Positions 19,848 through 33,130 of a DNA stretch of 64,000 bases are shown here, in pieces. The stretch covers positions 334,501 to 398,500 of the forward strand of contig BROG01000398.1 of the NCBI GenBank assembly GCA_030159075.1, read 5' to 3'. A program made the position numbers and the translations under genes. Each line of letters begins with the position of its first letter. Within the stretch, counting starts at the first letter, position 1. The stretch is from Atrina japonica. Its lineage: Eukaryota > Mollusca > Bivalvia > Pterioida > Pinnidae. Under the pieces are notes generated by a model. The model did not search any database, was not told the DNA's origin, and saw only the letters and a list, made by a program, of their open reading frames with translations.

Positions 19848-22140
19848 AGGATTGAAAATGGAGGGATTTTGCTTTGGGAATATTTTTATTATGTTTCTTG
19901 GATTGAAGATGGATAAATATTGTTTTGGGCATTTTTTTATCACTGGAATTGAAGATGGAGGAATATTGTTTTGGGCATTTTTACTATGTCTCTGGGATTG
20001 AAGATGGAGAGATATTGTTTTGGGCATTTTTTGGTTTCTAGGATTGAAAATGGAGAGATATTGTTTTGGGCATTTTTATTATGTCTCTGAGATTGAATAT
20101 GAAGGGATATTGTTTTGGGCATTTTTATTATGTCCCTGGGATTTTAGATGGAGGGATATTGTTCTAGGCATTTTTATGTCTCTGAGATTGAATATGAAGG
20201 GATATTGTTTTGGGCATTTTTATTATGTAACTGGGATTTTAGATGGAGGGATATTGTTCTAGGCATTTTTATGTCTCTGAGATTGAATATGAAGGGATAT
20301 TGTTTTGGGCATTTTTATTATATGTAACTGGGATTTTAGATGGAGGGATATTGTTCTAGGCATTTTTATGTCTCTGAGATTGAATATGAAGGGATATTGT
20401 TTTGGGCATTTTTATTATGTCCCTGGGATTTTAGATGGAGGGATATTGTTCTAGGCATTTTTATGCCTCTGGGATTGAATATGAAGGGATATTGTTTTGG
20501 GCATTTTTATTATGTCCCTGGGATTTTAGATGGAGGGATATTGTTCTAGGCATTTTTATGTCTCTGAGATTGAATATGAAGGGATATTGTTTTGGGCATT
20601 TTTATTATGTAACTGGGATTTTAGATGGAGGGATATTGTTCTAGGCATTTTTATATCTCTGAGATTGAATATGAAGGGATATTGTTTTGGGCATTTTTAT
20701 TATGTAACTGGGATTTTAGATGGAGGGATATTGTTCTAGGCATTTTTATGCCTCTGGGATTGAATATGAAGGGATATTGTTTTGGGCATTTTTACTATGT
20801 CTCTGGGATTGAATATGAAGGGATATTGTTTTGGGCATTTTTATTATGTCCCTGGGATTGAAGATGGAGGGATATTGTTCTAGGCATTTTTATGCCTCTG
20901 GGATTGAATATGAAGGGATATTGTTTTGGGCATTTTTACTATGTCTCTGGGATTGAATATGAAGGGATATTGTTTTGGGCATTTTTACTATGTCTCTGGG
21001 ATTGAATATGAAGGGATATTGTTTTGGGCATTTTTATTATGTCCCTGGGATTGAAGATGGAGGGATATTGTTCTAGACATTTTTATGTCTCTGGGATTGA
21101 AGATGAAGAGATATTGTTTTGGGCATTTTTACATTTTGGGGATTGAAGATGGAGGGATACTGCATTGGACATTTTTACATTTTTTTGGATTGAAGATGGT
21201 GGGATTTTGTTTTAGACATTTTTTATGTCATTGGGATTGAAGATGGCGAGATACTGTTTTGGGCATTTTTACATCTTTGGGATTGAAGATGGGATATTGT
21301 TTTGGGCATTTTTACATCTTTGGGATTGAAGATTGGATATTGTTTTGGGCATTTTTACATCTTTGGGATTGAAGATGGAGGGATACTGTTTTGGACATTT
21401 TTATATTTTTGGGATTGAAGATAGGATATTGTTTTGGGCATTTTTACATCTTTGGGATTGAAGATGGATGGATACTGTTTTCAACATTTTTACATTTTTG
21501 GGATTTAAGATGGAGGGATATTGTTTTGGGCATTTTTACATTTTTTGGATTGAAGATAGAGGGATAATGTTTTGGGCATTTTTACATTTCTGGGATTGAA
21601 GATGGAGGGATATTGTTTTGGGCATTTTTACATCTTTGGGGTTGAAGATGGGATAATGTTTTGGCCATTTTTACATCTTTGGGATTGAAGATGGAGGGAT
21701 ACTGTTTTGGGCATTTTTATTATGTAACTGGGATTGAAGATGGAGGGATATTGTTCTAGACATTTTTATGCCTCTGGGATTGAAGATTGAAGATATTGTT
21801 TTTGGCATTTTTACTATGTCTCTGGGATTGAATATGAAGGGATATTGTTTTGGGCATTTTTATTATGTCACTGGGATTGAAGATGAAGAGATATTGTTTT
21901 GGGCATTTTTACATTTTTGGGATTGAAGATGGAGGGATACTGTTTTGGACATTTTTACATTTCTGGGATTTTAGATGGAGGAATGTTTTGAGCATTTCTA
22001 CATTTTTGGGATTGAAGATGGAGGGATATTGTTTTGGGCATTTCTACATTTCTGGGATTTTAGATGGAGGGATATTGTTTTGGGCATTTCTACATTTTTG
22101 GGATTGAAGATGGAGGGATATTGTTTTGGGCATTTTTTAT
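19848..22140. repeat. ~47-bp minisatellite, nearly 50 copies, with a 95-bp dimer domain
   Basis: The unit core is GAGGGATATTGTTTTGGGCA followed by TTTTTATTATGT or TTTTTACATTT and a GGGATTGAAGATG joint. Between about 20100 and 20870, units alternate (TTGTTTTGGGC then TTGTTCTAGGC) so the true period is 95 bp. From about 21110 on, a single-unit subtype with ACATTTTTGGGATTGAAGAT prevails. Several overlapping plus-strand ORFs of 60-85 codons are translations of the repeat. Confidence 0.96.
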
Positions 22141-22640
22141 ATGATGATCTTTATCAATGAAACCTAGTAAGAGACTAATTATAGTTAACATTACCTAATA
22201 TTTACCATTGTTATGAATGCCTTACATCAGGGGGATAGCATTTCTCAAATACATTTTCATTCTTGCTATCATCTCTTTATTGTGTCTTTTGAAACAATTC
22301 TATGGTCATCATTTCTAAAACTTTGGACTTTATATGGCAACAATTAATTATATTTTCCGTCTGTCTCCAGGGAATAGGTAAAGAATAAGTAAACATAACA
22401 GCGCTGTCAAGTGTTCTATTTCAAGAGTCTATGTACTCACTTCTTGTTTCATCATTTGTATTCTGGGTTTTTCATTCTCTATATTGAAAAGCTGGTTTTT
22501 AGCATAAACTAAAAAAAAAAATGTTTAGAATAGAGTGAAAAACTAATAAAGCTTAACATTGTTAGTAGAAACTGTTAATATATACCTTGACATTTGTGCC
22601 TTTTCACAACAGTCATGTCTATTCCATTTTAAATCTGCCT
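22141..22640. other. Unique stretch, no gene seen
   Basis: AT-rich, no ORF above 60 codons, no repeat recognised. Confidence 0.5.
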
Positions 22641-22730
22641 TTAACCCTTCAAACCCTAAGAGTCTAGATGGTATGTTCTATTCTACTGTTTAGACTAGAC
22701 TATTATGACCTCTAGGGTTTCAGGGATTAA
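22641..22730. mobile_element. Family P palindromic element, diverged
   Basis: TTAACCCTTCAAACCCTAAG at the left and CTCTAGGGTTTCAGGGATTAA at the right are inverted, with GAGTCTAGA and TTTAGACTAGACT inside. Confidence 0.55.
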
Positions 22731-22856
22731 TCACCACAGTCTCATGCATGGCATATATGTCCATGTGGCAGTTAATTAGATTGAAAATTTCACTTTTATT
22801 TCCATTTCTCTCATCTAAGCTCAAAAATTGCAAAAATTATACAGGAGCAAAAATGT

Positions 22857-23030
22857 CCAGGGATACAGTGTGAAGTGGATGTATCCAAAGTTTTGTTTGA
22901 GATCATTGTGTTCTGATGTTGTCTTTGATGATTTGAAAATGTTTAGGTATACAATGTGAAGTGGATTTGTCCAAAGTTTTGTCCGAGATCATTGTGTTCT
23001 GATATTGTCTTTGGTGATTTGAATGTTGCT
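22857..23030. repeat. Tandem duplication, two copies of ~86 bp
   Basis: GATACAGTGTGAAGTGGATG, AAAGTTTTGTTTGAGATCATT and GTGTTCTGATGTTGTCTTTG recur 86-88 bp later with few substitutions. It represents the earliest stage of array formation among the tandem repeats here. Confidence 0.9.
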
Positions 23031-23391
23031 GAATGTTTGCACTTATTCAATCACATGTATACATGAAGGTGACTGAAATGTCACCTGGTACCTATATGTA
23101 AAAATACACACAAAATGAAGACATTGAGTCCAGTAACTTGCTATGTGTATTATCATTTGATGTCATTGCCCCTTCAGCATATCTAAAATTACAAAATTCA
23201 TTTTGAGCTCAATGAGTATTCCTGGAATGAAGTGGTACTTGGTATCAAGATTTTATTGACTTAAACTGCATACAGTTTATTATAGAATATCAAGTTGTTC
23301 TTCCAATGTGAATTCATAGCATCATCATCTTCTGTTATATTACAGTGTGTAACGATTCTCTTATTGTGTAATTCTGGAGAGCTAGAGCAAT
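23031..23391. other. Unique stretch, no gene seen
   Basis: AT-rich, no feature recognised. Confidence 0.5.
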
Positions 23392-23885
23392 GAACATATT
23401 GCTATATCTAAAGATGCTATTCCTGTGTTCATATTGTTATATCTAAAGATGCCATTCCTGTGTACATATTTCTATTTCTAAAGATGCCATTCTTATGTAT
23501 ATACTACTTTTCCTAAAGATGTCATTGCTATTCACATATTGCTATGTACATATTGCTATTTCTAAAGATGCCATTCCTGTGTACATATTGCTATATCTAA
23601 AGATGCCATTCCTGTGTACATATTTCTATTTCTGAAGATGCCATTCCTGTGTACATATTGCTATATCTAAAGATGCCATTCCTGTGTACATATTTCTATT
23701 TCTAATGATGCCATTCTTATGTACATACAACTTGTCCTAAAGATGTCATTGCTATTCACATATTGCTATGTACATATTGCTTTTCCTAAAGATGCCATTC
23801 CTACATACATATTGCTGCTATTTCTATAGATACCATTCCTATGTAGATATTACTATTTCTAGAGATGCCATTCCTGTGTTCATAA
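23392..23885. repeat. ~35-bp minisatellite, about 13 copies, irregular
   Basis: The core CTAAAGATGCCATTCCTGTG followed by TACATATTGCTATAT recurs with variants TTTCTATTTC and a compound variant that adds GCTATTCACATATTGCTATG, giving some longer units. Variants occur in the same order twice (about 23480-23560 and 23700-23790), a sign of multi-unit duplication. Confidence 0.92.
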
Positions 23886-24419
23886 GAAGTTGACAAAAAA
23901 AATAAGATAAAACTCGTCAGGCATTGTAATTGATTATTTAGATACAATGTCAACAGATATTGACAGTTTATTGCCTCACTTCCTGTTGGTCAAAGGTCAT
24001 ACAGTATCATCATTCAGATAAGCTAAGCTTGATGAATTTCTTCTGTATTTCTTGGCAATACTTATAACTAGAATATTGAAGTCATATTCTTGAAATAAAC
24101 TAGTTTGATATCCTAATCAAAATATGACAGAAAAATAATGAATTTGTTAAATTGTCTCAGCCAAAATGACTTCAGATGCCTCAAGAAAAAAACCTGACAG
24201 CAATTTTGATGATTGTATACAAATATTAATCTGTCAACAGATTTTGGAATGAAACATATGAGGGATATAACATATTATTTTTGTTTTGAAAGAGAGTGAT
24301 ATTAGTATCTTGTTATAACATTTGTCAGAGCAGGTGCAGGAAGATTACAGTAAATTGAGGTGAATTCAATTTACTGGGATTCTGTATTATTGTATCATCA
24401 AATTTAACTGGGTCAAGGC
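23886..24419. other. Unique stretch, no gene seen
   Basis: AT-rich sequence without an ORF of note. Confidence 0.5.
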
Positions 24420-25640
24420 AGTGGGTATAAATTATAACTACAGCAAATAGCTGGCATAAGTAGGTCATAGCTAGGGACAGGTATTATGATTAGGTCATAG
24501 TTTGCAGTTCTCAGTATAAGCTGGTATAAATGATTCATAATTAGCAAGAACCAATATAATTAGGTCAGATCTGGGATGGGTGTTCTAATTAGGTCATAGT
24601 TTTTATACATGTGTTCTGGTATAAATGATTCATAATTAGCAAGAACCAATATAATTAGGTCAGATCTGGGATGGGTGTTCTAATTAGGTCATAGTTTTTA
24701 TACATGTGTTCTGGTATAAATGATTCATAATTAGAAACAACCAGTATAATTAGGTCAGATCTGGGATGGGTGTTCTAATTAGGTCATAGTTTTTATACAT
24801 GTAATCTGGTATAAATGATTCATAATTAGAAACAACCAGTATAATTAGGTCAGATCTGGGATGGGTATAATTAGGTCATAGTTTTTATACATGTAATCTG
24901 GTATAAATGATTCATAATTAGAAACAACCAGTATAATTAGGTCAGATCTGGGACGGGTGTTCTAATTAGGTCATAGTTTTTATACATGTAATCTGGTATA
25001 AATGATTCATAATTAGAAACAACCAGTATAATTAGGTCAGATCTGGGACGAGTGTTCTAATTAGGTCATAGTTTATATACATGTAATCTGGTATTATTAA
25101 AGAAATGCATGATGACGACATTACTAGATTTCAGTAATGAAATATAATTTTATATATAATAAGTTACATGCATATGCATGTCAAACATAATTTTGCTATT
25201 TTGCATAATTTATCATGTTTATCAAACTATTTAACACTAGTTATGTACCAATGCCAGTTAATGTATATTGATATGTAATTGGAATCACTGTCCAATGCAT
25301 GTGTATATATATCAACCAGTAAGTTGGAAGACTTAGGGTCAAATAAAATCGTAAAATTGGTATAAATGATTCATAATTTGCAACAAGCAGTATTAATTAG
25401 GTCATAACTAGGGACAGGTGTTCTAATTAGGTGATGACTAGCAGTTGTCAGTATTATTAGGTCATATAAGTAGTGACAACCAATATAAATAGGTCTTGAC
25501 TTGGGACAGTTGTTATAATTAGGCTGTAGCCAGCAACTGTTGATATAATTAGGTCATATACAGTGACAAGCAGTGTAATTAGGTCATGATAAGCAACAAC
25601 CTCCATAAAAATAAATCATAACTTGTAACAGCTGATATGA
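24420..25640. repeat. 95-bp minisatellite core with diverged flanking units
   Basis: CTGGTATAAATGATTCATAA starts units at 24521, 24616, 24711, 24806, 24898 and 24993, spacing 95, 95, 95, 92 and 95. The rest of the unit has AATTAGGTCAGATCTGGGAT, GGGTGTTCTAATTAGGTCAT and AGTTTTTATACATGT. A ~260-bp unique segment (25100-25355) separates the core from decayed units at 25358-25640, which still show ATTAGGTCATA and GATTCATAATTTGCAACAAG. Homogeneous centre and decayed edges fit unequal exchange. Confidence 0.92.
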
Positions 25641-25727
25641 ATTGGTCCAAACTATTGTCCAGTTTACATAAGTTGGCCAGGCATAGTAACATTTTGATTA
25701 TCATGTGGATGATTTTACTCATTTTTA

Positions 25728-26527
25728 GCTCACCGGGATAAAAGTCCAGGGCCCAGTTGCACAACAGGTTGATAGCTTTAACGTGAAGTTAACCAATGTT
25801 AAACCGATGGGCTAACTGTTCGTTAAATTTAACAATATGTTGTGCAACTGGGTCCAGAGAGCTAATGTTATACCACCGGCATCGTTGTCGGCTTCTGTAG
25901 ACAAAACGTTAACCTGGCCTATAACTTTTTAAACACAAGGGACAGGTCTCTGATATTTCACATATAGATTCCTTATGACAAGAGCTTTCATTTGGTACCT
26001 TGACTTTTGACTTTGTGACCTTGACCTTGGACTTTGACCTACTTTTCAAAAAACTTTAACCTTGGCTATAGCTTTTAAACCATAAGGAATAGGTCTCTGA
26101 TATTTATGTCCCCCAAACTATACATGTTGTGTTTGCTGTTTCTTCTTCTTCTTCTTCTATCTTTTTGTGCTGAACTTGTCCACACATTTTCTTGGAAATT
26201 ACTTGACTGATTCTAATGAAACTTTGTATAATGATAGGTGTGGGTGTGGTTGGCTATATCTTTTAAACCATGATGTATAGGGCTTTGATATTTCACACAT
26301 ACCGGTATATTTCTTACGACCCGAGCATTCATTTGGTACCGTGACTTGACTTAGTGAACTTGACCTTGAACTTTGAACTACTTTTCAAAATCTTTAACAT
26401 GATTTGAAGGAATCAGTATCTTTCAGCTCTTTGACCTTAAAACCTGACAGCTGTGGGTCAATATTTATTTTGAAGATTTACACCCATTTCGGCAAGCTTT
26501 GTTGTCTTCTGACAACTCATGTTCAGT
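25728..26527 (+). mobile_element. Hairpin-headed AGCTCACCGGG element inserted in repeat R
   Basis: Begins AGCTCACCGGG, and the matching hairpin arm plus body resume after the nested MITE with AGAGCTAATGTTATACCACC and GGCATCGTTGTCGGCTTCTG. Two internal blocks repeat: AACCATAAGGAATAGGTCTC with TTTGGTACCTTGACTTTTGA, and AACCATGATGTATAGGGCTT with TTTGGTACCGTGACTTGACT. Between these, at about 26104, a TATGTCCCCCAAACTATACA segment with a TTC microsatellite looks like a further insertion. It has no ORF. The boundaries come from the empty site at 27814. Confidence 0.7.
25751..25854. mobile_element. 104-bp MITE nested in the AGCTCACCGGG element
   Basis: Terminal inverted repeats GGCCCAGTTGCACAACA and TGTTGTGCAACTGGGTCC bound a core with TAGCTTTAACGTGAAGTTAA. 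I recognise GGGCCCAGTTGCACAAC as a frequent MITE end in marine invertebrates. It sits within the head hairpin of the host element, splitting it. CCAG is present on both sides but may be partly element sequence. Confidence 0.85.
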
Positions 26528-26720
26528 TATAAGCTGCAAGGGAAAAACGTTTCATTACTCAATGGATACTCTGTTATATGGTGACAGATAGGAACAATTT
26601 TTCTATTTGATGTAATTTTAACGTTATGCTTTATTACCTAAAATTTAAACTTGCCCAGGTCAAGAAAGGGTTCACAAGACTCCACCCCCGCAGGTTATAT
26701 GGATTTTGCTATAGCAACAG

Positions 26721-27721
<1,001 letters not shown>

Positions 27722-27756
27722 GGTGATAATAATGAAATATTGTCTGATTCACCTAA

Positions 27757-28012
27757 GGTGGGCGGAATGGAGTAACCTTTTGATTATCATATGGATGATT
27801 CCACTCACTTTTAGGTTATGACAAGCTTCATGGGAAAAACATTTTATTCCTCACTCAATACTGTCCTATATATGATGACAAGTGGGATGTATTACTCTAC
27901 TCAGTGTGATTTCAATTGTCATACATTATTACCTAAAATCTCATCCAGGTCAAAAAAGGGTTCACTAGACTCCGCCCCGCCAGGTTTTATGGATTTTACT
28001 TTATAACAGTAT
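27757..28012. repeat. Dispersed repeat R, empty copy
   Basis: CCTTTTGATTATCATATGGA then TGATTCCACTCACTTTTAG continues directly into GTTATGACAAGCTTCATGGG, so the insertion present in the 25675 copy is absent at 27814/27815. The remainder, TTATTACCTAAAATCTCATC, AGGTCAAAAAAGGGTTCACT and AGACTCCGCCC, matches the distal part of the other copy. Confidence 0.75.
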
Positions 28013-29700
28013 TGATAACCCTGATTGGACATCATATAACACTACAACAAGATTACAACATGCAATAAATAATATGTCAAAAATGTGATGACAAAAAAAT
28101 AAGTGTCAGCTTAAAAACAACACATAAATCTTGGCAGTATAATAAGGCCATTTCAAGTCTGTTAGGTTTGGCATAAACCCTAAAATCAAGTTACTGTGAC
28201 AACATTTTGGTTTTTGTTCTCTCTCTTAATTTTTTTTCTTGTTTGTTTTTTTTCTTTTTGCAGGAATCTATGCATACCTGTCAAGTTCACCGATTTCGAC
28301 GGTAGTCTACCGATTTTTCTTTTCATCTACCGCTTGTCTACCGCCTAGAAAAAATCTACTGATTCCTACCGATTTTTCTAATTTTCAACCAATTTCCGTA
28401 TATTTCTTCCGCTTCTTGTTCATTTTACGGCGATCGGTAGACGTTTTTGTCAGCATTAAATGTTCTTGATGGTAATTTTCAGTCTATTAATTGGCGACAA
28501 AAAATAGCTTGAAATTCTGGCAATATTTCTGGCGCCTCCATATCATTGAAGTATTAAAACATCTAGGCTATACAAGTCCCTTATATCTTCCAAATAGTCA
28601 TGAGGAACAAGGACTAGTAACCCTGTTTATTAATTAATGTCATTAGACCATACAGAGGTGTCATTATTGTGCCGACGGTAATTGACCTGTACTATGAACA
28701 GGTACCTAATATACAGATTGATTACCTGTATATCTAAACCTCCACACCTATAATCACTATCCATATGTTTTGTCCTATATACAGACATCAAAGTCTAACA
28801 CCATTGATATTATATTAATTTCATGCAGCTTCTATATCAATCCTCAATGATTTTACTTTAAAAATTTAGCTGAGAAATATCGAAGCGAGATCATGGTGTC
28901 TTCTATGACGTCCGCACTTCACATACTATACATTGTTATACATGCATCTTAAAATTGTGCTGATTTCAATACAGAAACGATGTTTTATTTCATTTACATA
29001 ATATTTTTTACAAAGATAATAATTTATTCTTGTAACACCTTGAATTGAATTAAATAAATTGTCAGTAATGACAGTAAACACATTTATATAACCTCAACAA
29101 TCTTTTTTTTTCTTATTAAAAGCAGATTTGATTTTCCCCCTTCAAATCTCTTTATTTTTGGAGTCAACTATTCAGTCATCATTTGTTGTTTTATCTTATC
29201 AATTAATGAAAAAGGTACAATATGAAGATAAAAACCTTCAATTAAATATTTGGCAAATATTATGCAAATACATGTATTTTAGTAATAAATGTTCAAATCT
29301 ATAAGAAAAAAAAATTATCATACATCCAAATATTAATAGCAATCAAACTGAGATATTTTACAATATATTTCTTCCAGGTAAGTCTAGTTATTTATTTTCT
29401 GCATTCCAAATGCAACTGTTATATTAGAATATTCAGAGTTTAGTATTTTAAAATTTGTTATAACAAATGAAAAAATACTAAATTTTAAACTTTCTAATAT
29501 ACAATGTACATGTAACACAATGACCATAACATCATTTTGAGTCTCCCAAGCTGTGCGTGTACATGTATATATTACATGTATTAAAACTTTCAAAATAAAG
29601 CCTATATCTATTCCTTATAAATTGCAAAGTTGACCAGAAAATTTAAAGAAATGTGATATCTATATCATCAATATTATTGAAAATAATTCCCTTTTAGATG
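28013..29700. other. Mostly unique stretch, no confident gene
   Basis: 28258-28470 is a local GC-richer patch with repeated CTACCGATTTTT motifs (near 28310, 28368) next to a T-rich tract ending TTTTTGCAG, which resembles a splice acceptor. A 76-codon frame crosses it, but the peptide is hydrophobic and low in information. The rest is AT-rich with nothing recognised. Confidence 0.4.
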
Positions 29701-31019
29701 CATAAAATGGCAGATATTGAAGTTTAAAATTACAATTTTTTCTTGTTTTTTCGGAAGGGGGACACCCCCTCCGGTACCTGTACTCTTTCACTTATCTAAA
29801 ATCTTTCCACGCGACTGGTACATGCATATATATCAGAATGACAATGCATCCGTAAAAATTTCCAACCTTTGTACGCATTTTCTACCCCAGACAAATTTCA
29901 TAATATTGACAGGTATGTCTATGACATTTTGCCATATAAAGTTACAGGACCACAGTTATCAGAAAAAGGTCTATTATTTTAGAATTATTCCTCTTTGCTT
30001 TATCAATATTTCATAAGGCTATTTATTTTTTGTTTGTCGGGGGGGGGGGGGGGGGGATGTTGAATGTGTAAAAACAAAAATATCAGTCTTCCAATTTCTG
30101 TTTTAAACAACTATAAGACCAACATATCATTAATGTTTATATTTCTAGTAAAAGATCTAATACTATTCTTTGCTTTATATTTTCAAATTTTCAGCATCTT
30201 ACAAATCAGATTGGGTTCTGTCCTAATTTTCTATTTTTGTGTGTGCATTTTCTCCCACAAGTACCTATGTTACACAATTTTTGATCCATTAAGTTTTGAT
30301 ACTGTCATTTCTATCAAATTTCCTGAAAATCTAGACTGTATTCATCAGAACGTTAGAGTACATACACGTGTGTCCTGGTTTATACTCTTTGTCAGACAAT
30401 CTAATAAATGGTTGAAATACAATTAATGAACATGGCTCAAACCTAATTCTGATCACATTTAGCAGAGGTTAGTAAACACACATTATACTTGATTGACAGG
30501 GAAAAACTGTCAAATATATATAGCCTCATTGTGAAGATGACATAAATGAACCTTTTAGGACATGGATATTGTAAACAACATTAATCATGAAACAAGATAG
30601 CAATACATGTAAACATAAAGATATTTGAAATGCTTAGATTATTTCTTAGACTCACATGATCATTTCACATGATTTTCACATTTCTAGAGGATATTGGCCA
30701 CATGAATTTCACACAAAAATTTGCCTCGACTTTCAACTAATATTGTGTATAAATTAAGTTGATATGGAACTATTTTGTTACCATGGATACATGTATGATT
30801 TTATTTAAATTGATGTAGAAAATAAACATCATTTGGTATTTCCTTGTAGGGAAATGAATGATTTCACTTGTAAACAATAAAAACGTCAACTGTTTTGTTA
30901 TTTTGAATTTTAGGCTTAGTTCCTGGCATTATCTAAGGTTTTTAGAATACACTGGGGGAGATAACTCTTGAAGGACAACAACTTTTAGGTGGAAAGGAAT
31001 GTTGATGACAGATTTTTCT
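29701..31019. other. AT-rich stretch with a poly-G run, no confident gene
   Basis: 29754-29790 has GGAAGGGGGACACCCCCTCC, a G/C-run hairpin. Two plus-strand frames (29717-30016, 99 codons; 30064-30426, 120 codons) are rich in F, I, S and L, as expected for translated T-rich DNA, and no domain was recognised in them. Confidence 0.4.
30039..30056. repeat. Poly-G run of 18
   Basis: Uninterrupted G homopolymer, isolated in AT-rich DNA. Length may be unreliable in the assembly. Confidence 0.95.
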
Positions 31020-31440
31020 GAAATAGCACCAAGGGGTATTTTATTATTACAAATTCAGTGGTAGAGATAACTAAATAAAAGCCTGTGATTAGTCATATTT
31101 TGATATTGTCATATTTTGATGAAAAACAGTATTTAGTGGTAATTTTGTTTTAGATTTCAATGGTACACGTTATGAAAATGTCAATTGCCATTGTAACAAA
31201 ATGAAGGCTCCTGCCTGATAAAGACAAATGTTTTTTCAAATTTTGCTGAAGTTGGTTTTCAGGGCTGTTGCAAATTCAATAGTAAATGTTAGAAAAGTGT
31301 TAATTACCATGGTAAGAAAATAAAGGCTTATGATTGGTCAAGACTTTGGTATTGTTACACTAGTAATTAGATATTTAAGTAATTCAATGGTAGAGGTTAT
31401 GTGCATTTGAAAGGTGTTATTTCTGACAAGGAATCATGTT
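31020..31440. repeat. Degenerate tandem repeat, about four units of 99-118 bp
   Basis: TTCAGTGGTAGAGATAAC (31058), TTCAATGGTACACGTTATG (31157), TTCAATAGTAAATGTTAG (31275) and TTCAATGGTAGAGGTTATG (31384) recur at spacings of 99, 118 and 109 bp, each followed by an AAAGGCT or AAAGCCT patch. This is an old, decayed array. Confidence 0.6.
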
Positions 31441-31449
31441 ATTTTTATG

Positions 31450-31470
31450 GGTTGTTATGTAATAACAACC
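31450..31470. repeat. Perfect 9-bp-stem hairpin
   Basis: GGTTGTTAT, loop GTA, ATAACAACC. It stands at the edge of the degenerate array. There is no T-run after it and no reason to call it a terminator. Confidence 0.6.
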
Positions 31471-31471
31471 T

Positions 31472-32934
31472 ATTATGGGTTTACTTCGACTTTTCATTGA
31501 GGGCTATCCTGTTAGCAGTGAAGAAGTCATGAAAGTTGCATTTATAAAATATAGTCCAACTCAAGAATTCAACTTTTACAGAAAAGTCAAATATTTTGTT
31601 GTGAATAAATTAAATCTAGTTTGAATAATCATTAAATGAAATACCACTTAATTCTACTTACTTCTGCCTTTTGAAATTATACAATACAATTTGTAGTTAG
31701 GTTCAACAAAACATCATTGATCTATTTATAGATATGGAATTCCACTATATAAGATTCCAGTGATGTTGAGCCTGTCTTGAAAAACTGTAGTATTACTCCG
31801 CCATTTATCAGTTTGATAGCTACAAGCGTACAGCGATTGTAAATAGAAATAATTACATATCGCTGATCCCAACATGAAGCTAAATCAGTTTCTATTGAAC
31901 TCTCAAGAATATGTATGTTTTCTAGACCATGGAAATATGAAAATAAAAGCAGAATAAAGGGTATAGCATGGAGTAGGATGTGCTTGTTATGCAAATGGTG
32001 CGTGTCATTATGAATAAGTTCCTGTCCATTTTGAAAACTTTCAAAGTAACATGTTTGTCAACTAATGGCTATACATAACCTGCCTTAATGAGATTCCCCG
32101 TGCATATTTCCTTTATTTATACACCCAATACACATGCCTTACATAACCAGCAACTGCTCAATTTCAGGGGATGGTCACTTGCATACTTTGTGTATTGATA
32201 TCGCAATGGGAGGTAACTCGAACATTGAATGTTACAATTTCCTGTTCTCATTTCCACGGAAGCTGGGGAAAATCACCTTGTCCATTGACGGGTGTTTACA
32301 GAACAATTATCACAACTTTTGACATTAATCACGATTAGATTGGGATGTATATACCTAAACATTTTGTGCAATCGGTCTGTTCATAATGGTGTTCAAACAG
32401 AAACGATGTTTTCAACAAAAAACAAAATTTTATCCATTGCTGAAACTTGTTGATGTCTATGAGTGAAATTGGTGATAGATCGTTTCATCACGACTTTAGC
32501 CCCAATTATGTTGGTGAAAAATTATTTCTTTAACAATAATCATTGGGTAAACTGTCTTTTTCACCCCGTACAATTATTTATATTAATTAATACAAGATAG
32601 AGAACATTGGTTGTTTATTTAGTCTAGGCAGAGTATATGTTCATGTACCACAGTAATGACCATAAATAGGATTTTTTACATTGGATATTACAACGCCCTA
32701 AAATTTGTTTTAAATCGCAGTCATTTTTCGCGATGAAAAAATTTATTTCACCTGTTCACAGTGTCACGTTTGGTTTAAATTTAAGTAGGTTCCATAAATG
32801 GTTACATTTTATTTTGAAATGAGTGTTAATGCACGGCAGACAATATATTCTGTTTAAAGTTGATGCAGAAGATACAACAAATAAAATTTAGAATGTTAAT
32901 TTTGAATTTATTTAGAGGCTGAAGATAATGGGGG
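31472..32934. other. Unique stretch, no confident gene
   Basis: A 62-codon plus-strand frame at 32134-32322 has a mixed composition and lies after a CTGCTCAATTTCAG acceptor-like string, but there is no partner donor that I can justify. The rest is AT-rich. Confidence 0.4.
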
Positions 32935-33130
32935 ATATTATTTTTGGTCCATCTGTTGTTGTTTTCTTTTTCTTTTTTTTCGTTTCCAAACATTCTGTTA
33001 AATAATATTTTTTCCTCAAATTTTTACCAAAGTTGGCATGATGCTTTATAACAGTAAAAAATAGGATGGGGTTGATTATGATCATTATTCAGCAATATTT
33101 ACCAGAGTTATGGGACTTTTAAAAATTTTC
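32935..33130. repeat. Dispersed repeat family D, fragment
   Basis: TTTTTACCAAAGTTGGCATG, ATGCTTTATAACAGT and ACCAGAGTTATGGGACTTTT match the later blocks of the copy at 12393-12815. Confidence 0.55.

Larger units (their letters stand above)
25675..26720. repeat. Dispersed repeat R, filled copy
   Basis: CATTTTGATTATCATGTGGA then TGATTTTACTCATTTTTAG at the left, and AAGCTGCAAGGGAAAAACG, TTATTACCTAAAATTTAAAC, AGGTCAAGAAAGGGTTCACA and AGACTCCACCC at the right, match 27757-28012. The two parts are separated here by an ~800-bp insertion (25728-26527), absent from the second copy. Confidence 0.75.

Noticed and set aside
29717..30426. Two plus-strand ORFs of 99 and 120 codons as exons
   Set aside because: Compositions rich in F, I, S and L as expected from T-rich DNA; no acceptor/donor pair and no domain.
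31450..31470. Terminator hairpin
   Set aside because: Perfect stem, but no following T-run and no bacterial context.
32134..32322. 62-codon ORF after an acceptor-like CAATTTCAG
   Set aside because: One weak acceptor is not enough; no donor, no recognised family.
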